Source: Caldilineaceae bacterium
Lineage (GTDB): Bacteria > Chloroflexota > Anaerolineae > Caldilineales > Caldilineaceae
Assembly: GCA_026645575.1 (NCBI GenBank)
Contig: JAPKMW010000164.1
Location: 1-16,394 of the forward strand
Reading direction: 5' to 3'
DNA length: 16,394 nt
In this document: in pieces, positions 8,189 through 16,240 of the stretch
Position numbering within the stretch: the first letter of the stretch is position 1
Layout: the number at the start of each line of letters is the position of its first letter
Translations under genes and position numbers: made by a program
The notes under the pieces: generated by a model
The model's database searches: none
What the model was told of the DNA's origin: nothing
Seen by the model: only the letters and a program-made list of their open reading frames with translations

Positions 8189-9327
8189 GATGCAAGCAAT
8201 GTCACCTGTTCAGATCGTCTTAACCCTTGCGCGCGCATTAATTCGCCGGGTGCAAAAAGGCGTTCTTTGATTGCTGTACGTTGCGTTTCATCAATTGAAT
8301 TGATGAAGGTGATACCTTCGATCTTTTCTACCACACGCAGTTGTTCTACTCGACACATATCTAACAAATCAGCGCTATGCGTAGTAATGAACACTTGACT
8401 GCGATCACCAACTGACTCGATTTCATCCCACAAAACACCAAGTGCGCCAGGGTGAATCGTAAGTTCTGGCTCTTCTAGTGCAAGTAAAGTACGTTGAGCA
8501 TCTTGATGAAGCGCCACCAGAATACCTAATAAGCGTAATGTGCCATTTGATTCATGAAAAAGCTCAAAGGCTGCTTTTTCATGATTCGGCATCTGATGTT
8601 TTAGTCTAGTGATTAAATAGCCGCCTACCTGACTCACTTGGAAATCAACGACATCGGGTAATGCGGCATTCAGTGACTCGCGTAATGATTCCATTCGCGA
8701 ACTTTTTGTTCGTTGCATCTCACGAAGGGTTGAGGCAAAATTGCTACCTTCTTCATCCAGCGGGTAAGGGTTGGCTGGTTTTTGCGGTACAGCCATTGTA
8801 CTGGGCGAAATATTATAAAAAGCAAAGGATGTCATATAGGCATAAAGCTTTGCGTAAGGCTGCGTTGTTGCTAACAATGGGAGTATCAATGTGCGCTCTG
8901 TAGACAAGGGACTAACATCTTGAGGCGCGTGAACCCATACCCCGTTATTAGTTTCGTAGCGAACTTCCTGTTTGGTGGCAAAATCTTGGATGACACACTG
9001 TTCGTTCTTTACCGTATACCCGCCCAGTCCCTTACTACCGAGTGTAATACTATAGGTGGCAATGAATGTATCTGTTTCAATCCTCATCCCGATTTCAACG
9101 TCATAGGGGCGGCTTTTCGCAGACCAGCGACGTAGCGCCTTGATACCGTCGCGGTTAGCAATGGCAATATCCAACCCAAGCCGCAGTGCATCATAGATAA
9201 AGCGAAAAACATCGACAAAATTGCTTTTGCCCGAACCATTATGGCCAACCAAAATGGTGACCGGCTCCAGATTGACCCGAATGTCGGCAATGCTACGATA
9301 GTTTTTGACCCAAACGCTCTTGATCAT
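8185..9327 (-). CDS. AAA/ABC-type ATPase (OLD/RecF-like, AAA_21)
   Basis: 380 residues from ATG 9327, which has AAGGAAG just upstream; an in-frame ATG at 9354 would add nine basic residues and lacks a site. It begins MIKSVWVKNYRSIADIRV, the usual start of this ATPase family. Walker A is GHNGSGKS (28-35), the ABC-like signature is SNGTLRLL (260-267), Walker B is LLALEEP (281-287), and the H-loop His317 is in ITTHSADLL. There is no C-terminal TOPRIM domain; that part is supplied by the overlapping DUF4276 gene. The pair therefore looks like a split OLD protein or a relative of the PARIS (AriA/AriB) arrangement. The gene is visibly richer in A/T than the flanking iolD and mmsA, which fits horizontal acquisition. 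First gene of the cassette, 132 nt after iolD, with a 29-bp palindrome between them. Confidence 0.88.
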   Translation of the reverse strand: MIKSVWVKNYRSIADIRVNLEPVTILVGHNGSGKSNFVDVFRFIYDALRLGLDIAIANRDGIKALRRWSAKSRPYDVEIGMRIETDTFIATYSITLGSKGLGGYTVKNEQCVIQDFATKQEVRYETNNGVWVHAPQDVSPLSTERTLILPLLATTQPYAKLYAYMTSFAFYNISPSTMAVPQKPANPYPLDEEGSNFASTLREMQRTKSSRMESLRESLNAALPDVVDFQVSQVGGYLITRLKHQMPNHEKAAFELFHESNGTLRLLGILVALHQDAQRTLLALEEPELTIHPGALGVLWDEIESVGDRSQVFITTHSADLLDMCRVEQLRVVEKIEGITFINSIDETQRTAIKERLFAPGELMRAQGLRRSEQVTLLAS

Positions 9328-9361
9328 GATCTTCCTTGTCCGGTTACGCGCCATCTGGCCC

Positions 9362-9431
9362 TATCACCGCGAATCTATGGATTTGCGAATTTTACGTAAA
9401 AGATTCGCAAATCCATAGATTCGCGGTGATA
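9362..9431. repeat. 29-bp perfect palindrome between iolD and the ATPase cassette
   Basis: Arms 9362-9390 and 9403-9431 are exact reverse complements separated by 12 nt, and the centre TTTACGTAAA is itself palindromic. It begins 28 nt past the iolD stop on the minus strand. It is much longer than a usual terminator and has no U-tract. It may be a transcript-end hairpin, a small mobile palindrome, or a boundary of the inserted cassette. Confidence 0.75.
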
Positions 9432-9459
9432 ACCTACCGCCCTTCACCTACTCAATCTT

Positions 9460-11349
9460 CTACAGGAAATAGCGCTCCTTGGCCCGCATCTCTTCCCATT
9501 CCTCGCGGGCCGCACGCACGCTATCGCGCTCACTCACCTCGGCAATCGGCACATCCCACCAGCTTTCGTAACCGGGGACGCCCAGGTAGCGGTCATTACG
9601 CACATAGAGGACGGTGGTATGGTCAATGGTTTTGGCGGTTTGCAGCCCTTGCACCAGTTCTTCGTAGCCGTTGCACTCGATGACATGCGCGCCCAGACTG
9701 CGGGCATTCATCACGAGATCAACCGGCAAATCGTCGACCTCATAGCCCAGTTCATCGGTGGTGTGACCGTTTTTCGTGTAGGCAAAGCGAGTGCCAAAGC
9801 CCTGATCGCCAACCGAGCGACTGAGGGAGCCGATGCTCTTGTAACCGCGGTTGTCGAGCAGCACAATCGTCAGCTTATAGCCCTCCTGCACCGAGGTGAT
9901 AATGTCATTTGCCATCATCAAATAGCTGCCGTCGCCGACCATAACATAGACTTCGCGACTCGGCTCGGCCATCTTGATGCCCAGACCGCCGGCGATCTCA
10001 TAGCCCATCGTGCTGTAGCCATATTCTAGGTGATATTGGCGGGGGTGACGGGTGCGCCAGAGCTTGTGCAGATCGCCTGGTAGACTGCCTGCGGCGCCAA
10101 CCATTACCGCTTCGGGATCACCCTGGTCGTTGACCGCGCCGATGAGCGCGCCTTGGGCCGGTAGACCGCTGTCAGCACGCTTGATGGCATAGATGCGGCT
10201 GACTTCGGCTTCCCACTTGTCATGTAACTGGCGCGCCTGCTGTTGGTTGGTATCGCTATTCGTGTAGCCATGCAAGGCCGTCGCCAATTCGGTCAAGGTC
10301 ACTTTGGCATCGCCCACCACCGGTAGGGCATTGTGCTTGTAGGCGTCGAACTCGGCCACGTTGATGTTGATAAAGCGCACGTCGGGGTGTTGGAACTGCG
10401 TTTTGCTGGCCGTGGTAAAGTCGCTGTAGCGGGTGCCGATGCCGATGATCAGGTCGGCTTCCTTGGCGACAATGTTAGCTGCCAGTGTTCCCGTTGCGCC
10501 GACGGCGCCCAAGGCCAGCGGATGGTCATAGCGCATACTGCCCTTGCCGGCCATCGTCTCGCCCACGGGGATGCCGGTTTGGTCAACAAATTGGCGGAGC
10601 GTGTCGGATGCTTCGCTGTACAACACACCGCCACCGGCAATGATCATCGGCTTCTTGGCGGCGCGAATCCATTCAGCAGCCCGTTGCAACGCCCCTTGAT
10701 CGGCGCGGTTGCGCGGAATGCGCCAGACCCGCTTCTCAAAAAGCGCGGTTGGGTAGTTGTAGGCTTCGGTCTGCACATCCTGGGGCAGCGCCAGGGTGAC
10801 AGCGCCCGTGTCGGCCGGACTGGTCAGCACGCGCATGGCTTCGGGCAGCGCGGTGATGATCTGGTCGGGCCGGTTAATGCGATCCCAGTAGCGACTGACG
10901 GGGCGGAAACAGTCGTTGACCGAGACATCCTGACTGTGTTCCGATTCCAGTTGTTGCAGCACCGGGGCGACATTGCGTCGGGCAAAGATGTCACCAGGCA
11001 GGAGCAAAACCGGCACGCGATTGACCGTCGCCGCCGCCGCGCCGGTAATCATATTGGTTGCGCCGGGACCGATGGAGGTGGTGCAGACCAGGGTGCGTAG
11101 ACGGTTGGTGTGTTTGGCAAAGGCCGCCGCTGTATGCACCATCGATTGCTCGTTGCGGGTTTGATAGTAGCGAAAATCAGGATATTGGTGGAGCGCTTGC
11201 CCCAGACCAGCCACGTTGCCGTGACCAAAAATGCCAAAACAGCCGGCAAAGAAGCGCTGCTCTACGCCATCGCGTTCGCTGTATTGGTTTTGCAGAAAGC
11301 GCATCACGGCCTGGGCCATGGTTAAACGCACGGTGGATGGGTTGCTCAT
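9460..11349 (-). CDS. iolD: 3D-(3,5/4)-trihydroxycyclohexane-1,2-dione hydrolase
   Basis: 629 residues, the usual IolD length. A thiamin diphosphate enzyme that opens the cyclohexanedione ring in myo-inositol catabolism to give 5-deoxy-glucuronate. The N-terminus contains the IolD phrases FFAGCFGIFGHGNVAGLGQAL and YQTRNEQSMVHTAAAFAK, with Glu67 as the cofactor-activating glutamate. A TSIGPGATNM segment follows near 91-100. The Mg/ThDP motif runs from GDG (472-474) to DN (499-500). The C-terminus EEWEEMRAKERYFL is intact. A GAGG lies 8 nt before ATG 11349. It stands alone between two long palindromes (9362-9431 and 11391-11454). Later on the same strand come the ATPase cassette, then mmsA and a dehydrogenase. 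No regulator gene or clear operator is seen; promoter elements upstream are not convincing. Confidence 0.96.
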   Translation of the reverse strand: MSNPSTVRLTMAQAVMRFLQNQYSERDGVEQRFFAGCFGIFGHGNVAGLGQALHQYPDFRYYQTRNEQSMVHTAAAFAKHTNRLRTLVCTTSIGPGATNMITGAAAATVNRVPVLLLPGDIFARRNVAPVLQQLESEHSQDVSVNDCFRPVSRYWDRINRPDQIITALPEAMRVLTSPADTGAVTLALPQDVQTEAYNYPTALFEKRVWRIPRNRADQGALQRAAEWIRAAKKPMIIAGGGVLYSEASDTLRQFVDQTGIPVGETMAGKGSMRYDHPLALGAVGATGTLAANIVAKEADLIIGIGTRYSDFTTASKTQFQHPDVRFININVAEFDAYKHNALPVVGDAKVTLTELATALHGYTNSDTNQQQARQLHDKWEAEVSRIYAIKRADSGLPAQGALIGAVNDQGDPEAVMVGAAGSLPGDLHKLWRTRHPRQYHLEYGYSTMGYEIAGGLGIKMAEPSREVYVMVGDGSYLMMANDIITSVQEGYKLTIVLLDNRGYKSIGSLSRSVGDQGFGTRFAYTKNGHTTDELGYEVDDLPVDLVMNARSLGAHVIECNGYEELVQGLQTAKTIDHTTVLYVRNDRYLGVPGYESWWDVPIAEVSERDSVRAAREEWEEMRAKERYFL

Positions 11350-11390
11350 TGGTCTGCCTCGTTCTTTCCTCTTATAATATTTTTTGCAAG

Positions 11391-11454
11391 GCTTACCGAT
11401 CGCGCCTGGTAGGGCTATGACACGTCATAGCCCTACCAGGCGCGATCAGTAAGC
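11391..11454 (-). terminator. 31-bp near-perfect palindrome upstream of iolD
   Basis: Arms 11391-11421 and 11424-11454 pair around a 2-nt centre. The single odd pair (C11397 with A11448) becomes a G-U wobble in minus-strand RNA but stays a mismatch in plus-strand RNA. This fits a hairpin in the transcript of the operon that ends at 11477. The minus-strand flank is A-rich rather than U-rich, so termination by the simple intrinsic mechanism is doubtful. It could alternatively control iolD, which begins 42 nt beyond. Confidence 0.6.
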
Positions 11455-11476
11455 GAATATTGACACAATGGGTAGC

Positions 11477-13957
11477 CTACTCTGCCAACATCCACGTCGC
11501 CATGTTGTTGATCAAGGTTTTCCCCGCTTCTTCGGGGAGGCCGGTCACAGCCATTCCTACAATCATAAAGCGGGCATTCGCATCCTCGGATGCGGCATCG
11601 GTCAAGACGGCCACAATCGGCGCTTCGGCGTTGTCGCTCTCCGGGCCGCGACGGAGGGCGATTTGTACGCCGCTTTCATCTGCCGCCAGCGGAGAGAGGT
11701 CAGCAGCGTTTTGTTCTTCGCTGAGGGTAATTGGTTCATCCGGCAAGCCGTCGGTCAGCGCGGCCAGCCCACTATCAACCACCACATCACGCACCGCCGA
11801 GGCTTCTTCCAGACCGGGCAACGGGTAGCGACTGCTGACGGTCAGACGACCACCTTGACGGATATAGCCAAAGATCAGATCCATATCCTCCAACGAAACT
11901 TTGCCATCGGCATAACCGGCATTGCTCCAGATGACCCAACCGTAATTGGTTAGATCGTCCGCCGTGGGGCTGCCCTGGGTTTTGATCCCCCAGAGATCAA
12001 CGTTCTGGTTGGCAGCCAACAAGGTTTGCAAATAGAGATCGGCTTCGCTGCTTTCGCCATCCGCCGCGGCGCGGTTGTCATCGATCAACAGGATGCCTGT
12101 GCGCTCGCTGGGGGCCGGCGCCGGTTCACTGCCGCCGTTGCTGTCCCCTTCGCTACCGCTGCCACTATCCCCAGAATCGCTACCGCTACCTTCGTCGCTG
12201 CTGCCGGAATCACTGCTGCTGTTATTGGATGAGCTACCGCTGGCCGGCAATGAACAGAAGGTCAGGCTCTCCCCAATCACACAATCGCTAAAGTCGTTGG
12301 TGAGCAAGCGGGTTACCCCAGCATCAATTCCCCGGCGGTCGGCGCCCAGAACGGCCAGTAGGAGACTATCGTCACCCCGTTTGCTCTGCGCCACCAGAAC
12401 CGTTTCGTCGGCCAGGAAACGCAACCCTTCTGCCGTAACAAGATAGGTGGTGATGACAACGCTAGTCTCCGGCGTGCTGGTCGTGAGCGTCTCCGCTGCT
12501 GTAATTTCCGTTGTGACGGTCAGCGCAGTGGTGGCTTCCGTACCAGCTTGGAGCGCCGGTGTTGGCTGCGTATTCGTCACCGGAAGCTGGGCTGTGATGG
12601 GCCTGGTCGGTGTAATGGGCGTTGTGCCGGTGAGGGGCGCCCGTTCGCGTAGCGGCTCCTCGTTGGGCGCCGGCGTCGCTTCCGGTTCTGGGGTCGGTTC
12701 GTCAACCGGCGCCACCTCAACCGGAATGGTGATCGTCAACGCTTCGGTGATGACCTGAATACCCAGGTCGGTTAGCAAGGTTGTTTCGGAATAGACGGTT
12801 GTATAGTCGGCCAGGTAGATCAGATCCTTGCGGTCGTTGCTGTTGCTTAGGGCATGGCCGTTGGTCAGCGTCAGGGTGCGACCGCTTTCCTCTAAACGTT
12901 TTTGCAATTGCGCCCCTTGCGCCAACAAGTCAGCATTGATTGCGGTTTGCATGCCATAGGAGAGCGCCACTGTTTTGCCCAGATAGTTGGGGAAGTCGGG
13001 CATGGTGTGGTTGCGCTGCTCGGCACTGAGGAAATCGGCGACAAACTCGACCATGCGCTGGTTGTCATAGCGCACGCGATAGGCTTCGGTCAGCACATCG
13101 AAGTCACTGAGCGCCAGGACGCGACCGGCGGTGCCACGCCCGGCTACGCCGCCGATGGCGACCGTGGTAAAGCCATTCTTGCCGGCGCGTAGACTACTGA
13201 GGGTGCTTTCGGCACTGCGCATCTGTGGGGAGACTGCGCCGCTGATGCTGCGACCACCGTAAAAGGCAATGGTGGCGTCGGCTAACGCTTCCGCTTCGGC
13301 GCCCTCGCCAAAGAAGAAGGTGAAGTTGCCGTCATTTTTGCTGGTGTCGTAAAGATAGTCGTCATTGAAGACAATGCCAAAGGGTTCAGCCAGAATGTTG
13401 ACCAGTGACGGAAAATCACCCATAACATCCGGGTCACTGACCAAGAGTAAGCGGCCACCGTCGGCCACAAAGCGTTCGGCCACGACAATTTCCTGGGGGG
13501 TCCAGAGGAAAAAGGGGCTGACGACCACCAGCGCACTGGCATCCTTCAATTGTGCCGTCAGGTCTTCTGATTGATCAGGAAATTGGGCGGAACTTTCCAG
13601 CGCCATTGTATCAACCTGGGAGATCCAATAGCGCAGGCCCAGCCCGCGATCGGCCAGTGCATCGGCCAACGGCTGTAGGTGGCCGGGATTGAGAAAGCTG
13701 AAATGGGCAAAATCGACCACCACCGGCCCGCGACGCAATTCGTCATCGTCGGTCAGCGCCGGATCATTGACGGGCAGGGGCGTTGCCGTGGGCATAGGGG
13801 TGGCGGCAAAGCTGATCTCCGGCACCTCTGGGGCAGTATAGCTGCTCTCAATGGGTTGCCAGCGCCAGTCATTATAACCCCAGTCACGCGCCAGGGTGGG
13901 CAGGGCCAAGAGCGCCAGCCCCAGCAGAAAAATCAATAAGCGACGGAAAAAAATCAT
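11477..13957 (-). CDS. Large secreted protein with two GldG/DUF4350-like domains
   Basis: 826 residues. An N-terminal signal peptide (basic start, then LLIFLLGLALLALPTLA, cut near residue 23) is followed by a short TP-rich linker (TPMPTATPLP). The first Rossmann/amidotransferase-like domain (about 75-330) contains VVVDFAHFSFLNPG, ALVVVSPFFLW and GGRLLLVSDPD. A Thr/Pro-rich stretch (about 412-502) comes next, then a small domain with the only two cysteines (559 and 568, a likely disulfide). An acidic Ser/Gly/Asp linker (about 572-617) leads to a second domain (618-826) with ILLIDDN, WVIWSNAGYADG and GGRLTVSSRYP at matching places. The family assignment to DUF4350/GldG-type folds is from pattern and only moderate. 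No membrane anchor is seen apart from the signal. It starts 2 nt after the S49 peptidase stop, so the two are co-translated and probably act together at the cell envelope. Last gene of its operon. The substrate or partner is unknown. Confidence 0.7.
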   Translation of the reverse strand: MIFFRRLLIFLLGLALLALPTLARDWGYNDWRWQPIESSYTAPEVPEISFAATPMPTATPLPVNDPALTDDDELRRGPVVVDFAHFSFLNPGHLQPLADALADRGLGLRYWISQVDTMALESSAQFPDQSEDLTAQLKDASALVVVSPFFLWTPQEIVVAERFVADGGRLLLVSDPDVMGDFPSLVNILAEPFGIVFNDDYLYDTSKNDGNFTFFFGEGAEAEALADATIAFYGGRSISGAVSPQMRSAESTLSSLRAGKNGFTTVAIGGVAGRGTAGRVLALSDFDVLTEAYRVRYDNQRMVEFVADFLSAEQRNHTMPDFPNYLGKTVALSYGMQTAINADLLAQGAQLQKRLEESGRTLTLTNGHALSNSNDRKDLIYLADYTTVYSETTLLTDLGIQVITEALTITIPVEVAPVDEPTPEPEATPAPNEEPLRERAPLTGTTPITPTRPITAQLPVTNTQPTPALQAGTEATTALTVTTEITAAETLTTSTPETSVVITTYLVTAEGLRFLADETVLVAQSKRGDDSLLLAVLGADRRGIDAGVTRLLTNDFSDCVIGESLTFCSLPASGSSSNNSSSDSGSSDEGSGSDSGDSGSGSEGDSNGGSEPAPAPSERTGILLIDDNRAAADGESSEADLYLQTLLAANQNVDLWGIKTQGSPTADDLTNYGWVIWSNAGYADGKVSLEDMDLIFGYIRQGGRLTVSSRYPLPGLEEASAVRDVVVDSGLAALTDGLPDEPITLSEEQNAADLSPLAADESGVQIALRRGPESDNAEAPIVAVLTDAASEDANARFMIVGMAVTGLPEEAGKTLINNMATWMLAE

Positions 13958-13959
13958 AG

Positions 13960-15030
13960 TTACTTTCCACTTCCTTCCGCCGCGCTATGGACAGGGGCGG
14001 CTTGTGACGGGGCGGGAGATTGATTGGATGCACCGGTGTGAAGCTGACTGGCCGGCGCCCGCAACAGGGGTGACGCGGCGCGCAACTGTAAGAGATGTTG
14101 TTCAATGGCCGAACGGGGTGTGATGTTGGGCAGCGGAATGCGGCTATCCAAAAAATAAATTGCACTCGTCGGCGCGTTGGCAAAGACCTCGGCGCTAACG
14201 TCGGCAAAGTTGAAGGTCGGCTCTTGGTATTCAATGCGGAAATCAAAGCCGTAGTAGTCGATCAGATCAACCACCTCATAGTCGGTCATGCCCGCCAGTT
14301 CGGCGGCGGCGTTGATGGCGTCGCTGCGGCTGCCTTCGGCGTCAATATAGCCGATGCCCATCGCTTGGCTGCCGGGGTAGAGCTTGGCTTCGGCCACTGC
14401 TGCCGCGTCAATCTTCAATGGATTGACCACAGCATGGCTACGTTGGTGCACCACATTGCCGACAAAGGCCGTTTTGAGTAATTCCAGTTGCTGAATCTGG
14501 TCAAAGCGGCTGGCGCCGGCCAGCTTATACGGGCCGGTGCTGAGTTCCATTGGGTCGATGTAGGGGTCGAAAGGCCGCGGCCCGCGCACACCTACGTTGC
14601 CAATGTAACTGCTGGGCGCGGCATAGATGCGATTGCCCGCCACGGCCATATAGTAGCCGCCACTGGCCGCCATGCCATCGATGTTGACAATGAGCGGCTT
14701 GACTTTGCGCAGTTGCAGCAAGCTGTAAAAGATACTCTCGCTGCTGGTGGCATAGCCGCCAGGGCTGTCAATCTCCAAGACGACGCCGACGATTGAGTCA
14801 TCGGTGAGCGCCGCGTTGACCACCTGGAGCAGTTTGTCCGCCGAAGCGGGATAGATGATGTCGGCAAAGCGCACGACGCCAATGGCCGGTCTGGGCGGAC
14901 TGGCTGCGTCAATCATCAACCCAGCCACCAGACAGAGAATGAGAAAGCCGACGGCCAGGAGGAATTCCCACGGATTGTTTTTCATAGAACCTACTTCTTC
15001 TACAGAATCCAACATATACCGATTTGTCAT
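13960..15030 (-). CDS. S49 family (SppA-like) membrane-anchored serine peptidase
   Basis: 356 residues. One membrane segment (about 22-41) leaves the peptidase domain outside the membrane, as in short SppA forms. LEIDSPGG (86-92) marks the oxyanion region and AASGGYYMA holds the nucleophile Ser123. GPYKLAG gives Lys169, where short SppA enzymes have their general-base lysine; the FVGNVVHQR helix after it is typical too. These enzymes cut leftover signal peptides or membrane protein fragments. The last 40 residues or so are a Pro/Ser/Ala-rich tail. The ATG overlaps the stop of the upstream MazG-like gene by 4 nt (ATGA), which favours this start over Met16. The next gene begins 2 nt after the stop and encodes a large secreted protein, a possible substrate or partner. 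Confidence 0.88.
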   Translation of the reverse strand: MTNRYMLDSVEEVGSMKNNPWEFLLAVGFLILCLVAGLMIDAASPPRPAIGVVRFADIIYPASADKLLQVVNAALTDDSIVGVVLEIDSPGGYATSSESIFYSLLQLRKVKPLIVNIDGMAASGGYYMAVAGNRIYAAPSSYIGNVGVRGPRPFDPYIDPMELSTGPYKLAGASRFDQIQQLELLKTAFVGNVVHQRSHAVVNPLKIDAAAVAEAKLYPGSQAMGIGYIDAEGSRSDAINAAAELAGMTDYEVVDLIDYYGFDFRIEYQEPTFNFADVSAEVFANAPTSAIYFLDSRIPLPNITPRSAIEQHLLQLRAASPLLRAPASQLHTGASNQSPAPSQAAPVHSAAEGSGK

Positions 15031-15371
15031 GCTATTTCACTGGTTATTAATGGTTTGACCAACCCTTCGTCTACGACCCGTTGATAGGAGTCTTCAATCG
15101 AGGCGACTAACGCTTCTTGTAAATTGTAATGTACAGCCAGGGCCAGTACGGCACGGATCACTTGTTGCAACTCCTTGGCTAATTTTTGCGGGTCAGGCTC
15201 GCCATACAAGTCTACTTTGCGCCCTTTCCGCTCAAAGTGATTGACTTCGGCGGCCACTTCCCCACACTCTTCCGCCAAGCGGGTGACGATCATAAAGGGT
15301 TCGTTACCGTCCGGATACCTGGTGTTTAAGCCTTCGACAATTTTGTAGAGCTTTGCGAAAGTTGCATCCAT
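15027..15371 (-). CDS. Small MazG-like protein
   Basis: 114 residues from ATG 15371, which has AAGGAG 6 nt upstream; the longer frame to 15422 runs back over the neighbouring SDR gene and is rejected. LAEECGEVAAEV gives the EExxE helix (Glu34, Glu35, Glu38) of MazG-type all-alpha NTP pyrophosphohydrolases. The second helix reads KELQQVIRAV: Glu67 is in place, but Gln70 stands where the usual ExxD aspartate would be. If that is right, catalysis may be weakened or altered. The family removes noncanonical or excess nucleoside triphosphates. Its stop overlaps the start of the S49 gene, and the SDR stop is 17 nt upstream, so it is the second gene of a four-gene operon. The link to envelope proteolysis is not obvious. 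Confidence 0.75.
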   Translation of the reverse strand: MDATFAKLYKIVEGLNTRYPDGNEPFMIVTRLAEECGEVAAEVNHFERKGRKVDLYGEPDPQKLAKELQQVIRAVLALAVHYNLQEALVASIEDSYQRVVDEGLVKPLITSEIA

Positions 15372-15377
15372 CTGATG

Positions 15378-15383
15378 CTCCTT
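15378..15383 (-). promoter_or_regulatory. Ribosome binding site setting the MazG-like start
   Basis: AAGGAG lies 6 nt before ATG 15371, in the 17-nt gap after the SDR stop. It supports the 114-residue protein over the 131-residue frame. Confidence 0.65.
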
Positions 15384-15388
15384 ATGAA

Positions 15389-16234
15389 TCACCCATACGA
15401 AACTCCAGCCACCTTGGGCCAATCCGCGATGGGCGGCGGCACCGGTTGCGCACCACCACCAATGACGGACTGATCAAAGTCGATGAGCGCGCCCGTCATC
15501 ATGCCCGATTCATCAGAAGCCAGATAGGCAATGGCGCGGGCCACTTCATCCGTCTTTAACAGGCGACCAAAGGGTTGAGCCGCTTCGGCGGCGGCCAACC
15601 AATCTTGCCCATTGCTGTGATATTTGCGCTGAATAATATCCTCTGCCGGCGTATCCATCCACCCGATGTTGAGGGCATTGACCCGAATACGATAGCGCAT
15701 CACGGCGTAGGCCACATTCTTGGTCAAAATGTTAAGCGCACCTTTGGAAATGGCATAGGGCGCCAGAAACGGCACACTGCCATGCGAAGCCACGCTAGAG
15801 ATGTTGATGATCGACCCGCCGCTGCCTTCCCGCTGCATGATCTTGATCGCCCCTTGAATCAAAAAGTAGGGCGCCCGCACGTTGATGTCCATCATCTGAT
15901 CCCACTGTTCCACCGGTGTATCCCAGATGGAACTGCGTTCGGTGTACGCCGCGCCATTGACCAGAATATGGAGTGCGCCAAAGTGCTGATCCGCCGCAGC
16001 AATAATGCGTTGGCAATCGTCAATGTTAGCAAGCTCAGCTTGGACAAAATGGGCCGCACACCCTTGCGCCGTCAAATCGGCTGCCACCGCTTCCCCTCGT
16101 TCGGCATTGCGCCCCGTAATAATGAGGCCGGCGGCGCCTCGTTCGGCAAAGAGGCGGGCGGTGGCCTCGCCCAAGCCTTGCGTACTGCCGGTGATGACGG
16201 CGTACCGGCCTTGTAATGAACTGTGATCGGTCAA
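15389..16234 (-). CDS. Short-chain dehydrogenase/reductase (classical SDR)
   Basis: 281 residues from a TTG start at 16234. AAAGGAG (16241-16247) lies 6 nt upstream; the open frame runs back to an ATG at 16321, but those residues have no ribosome site and precede the natural [10 protein letters not shown] start. The NAD(P)-binding motif is TGSTQGLG (15-22), followed by Asn118 (DINV), Ser147, Tyr160 and Lys164 (PYAISK), a complete catalytic set. The usual NNAG is NGAA (93-96), a small deviation. The C-terminal [18 protein letters not shown] is typical of SDR proteins acting on sugars or polyols, but the substrate cannot be named. First gene of the operon leading to the MazG-like, S49 and secreted-protein genes. 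Its function does not obviously fit the envelope genes. A link to the neighbouring cyclitol genes is possible but not shown. Confidence 0.9.
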   Translation of the reverse strand: MTDHSSLQGRYAVITGSTQGLGEATARLFAERGAAGLIITGRNAERGEAVAADLTAQGCAAHFVQAELANIDDCQRIIAAADQHFGALHILVNGAAYTERSSIWDTPVEQWDQMMDINVRAPYFLIQGAIKIMQREGSGGSIINISSVASHGSVPFLAPYAISKGALNILTKNVAYAVMRYRIRVNALNIGWMDTPAEDIIQRKYHSNGQDWLAAAEAAQPFGRLLKTDEVARAIAYLASDESGMMTGALIDFDQSVIGGGAQPVPPPIADWPKVAGVSYG

Positions 16235-16240
16235 GATGCA

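Noticed and set aside
10333..11100. 255-codon plus-strand frame inside iolD
   Set aside because: Antisense to a well-conserved enzyme gene; composition is that of a shadow frame.
11373..11378. TATAAT on the plus strand upstream of iolD
   Set aside because: No plus-strand gene lies downstream and no -35 is properly spaced; on the minus strand it does not form a usable -10 for iolD.
12110..12240. Repetitive Ser/Gly/Asp codons as a sign of a frameshift or pseudogene
   Set aside because: The frame continues on both sides into ordered domains; this is a low-complexity linker in an intact gene.
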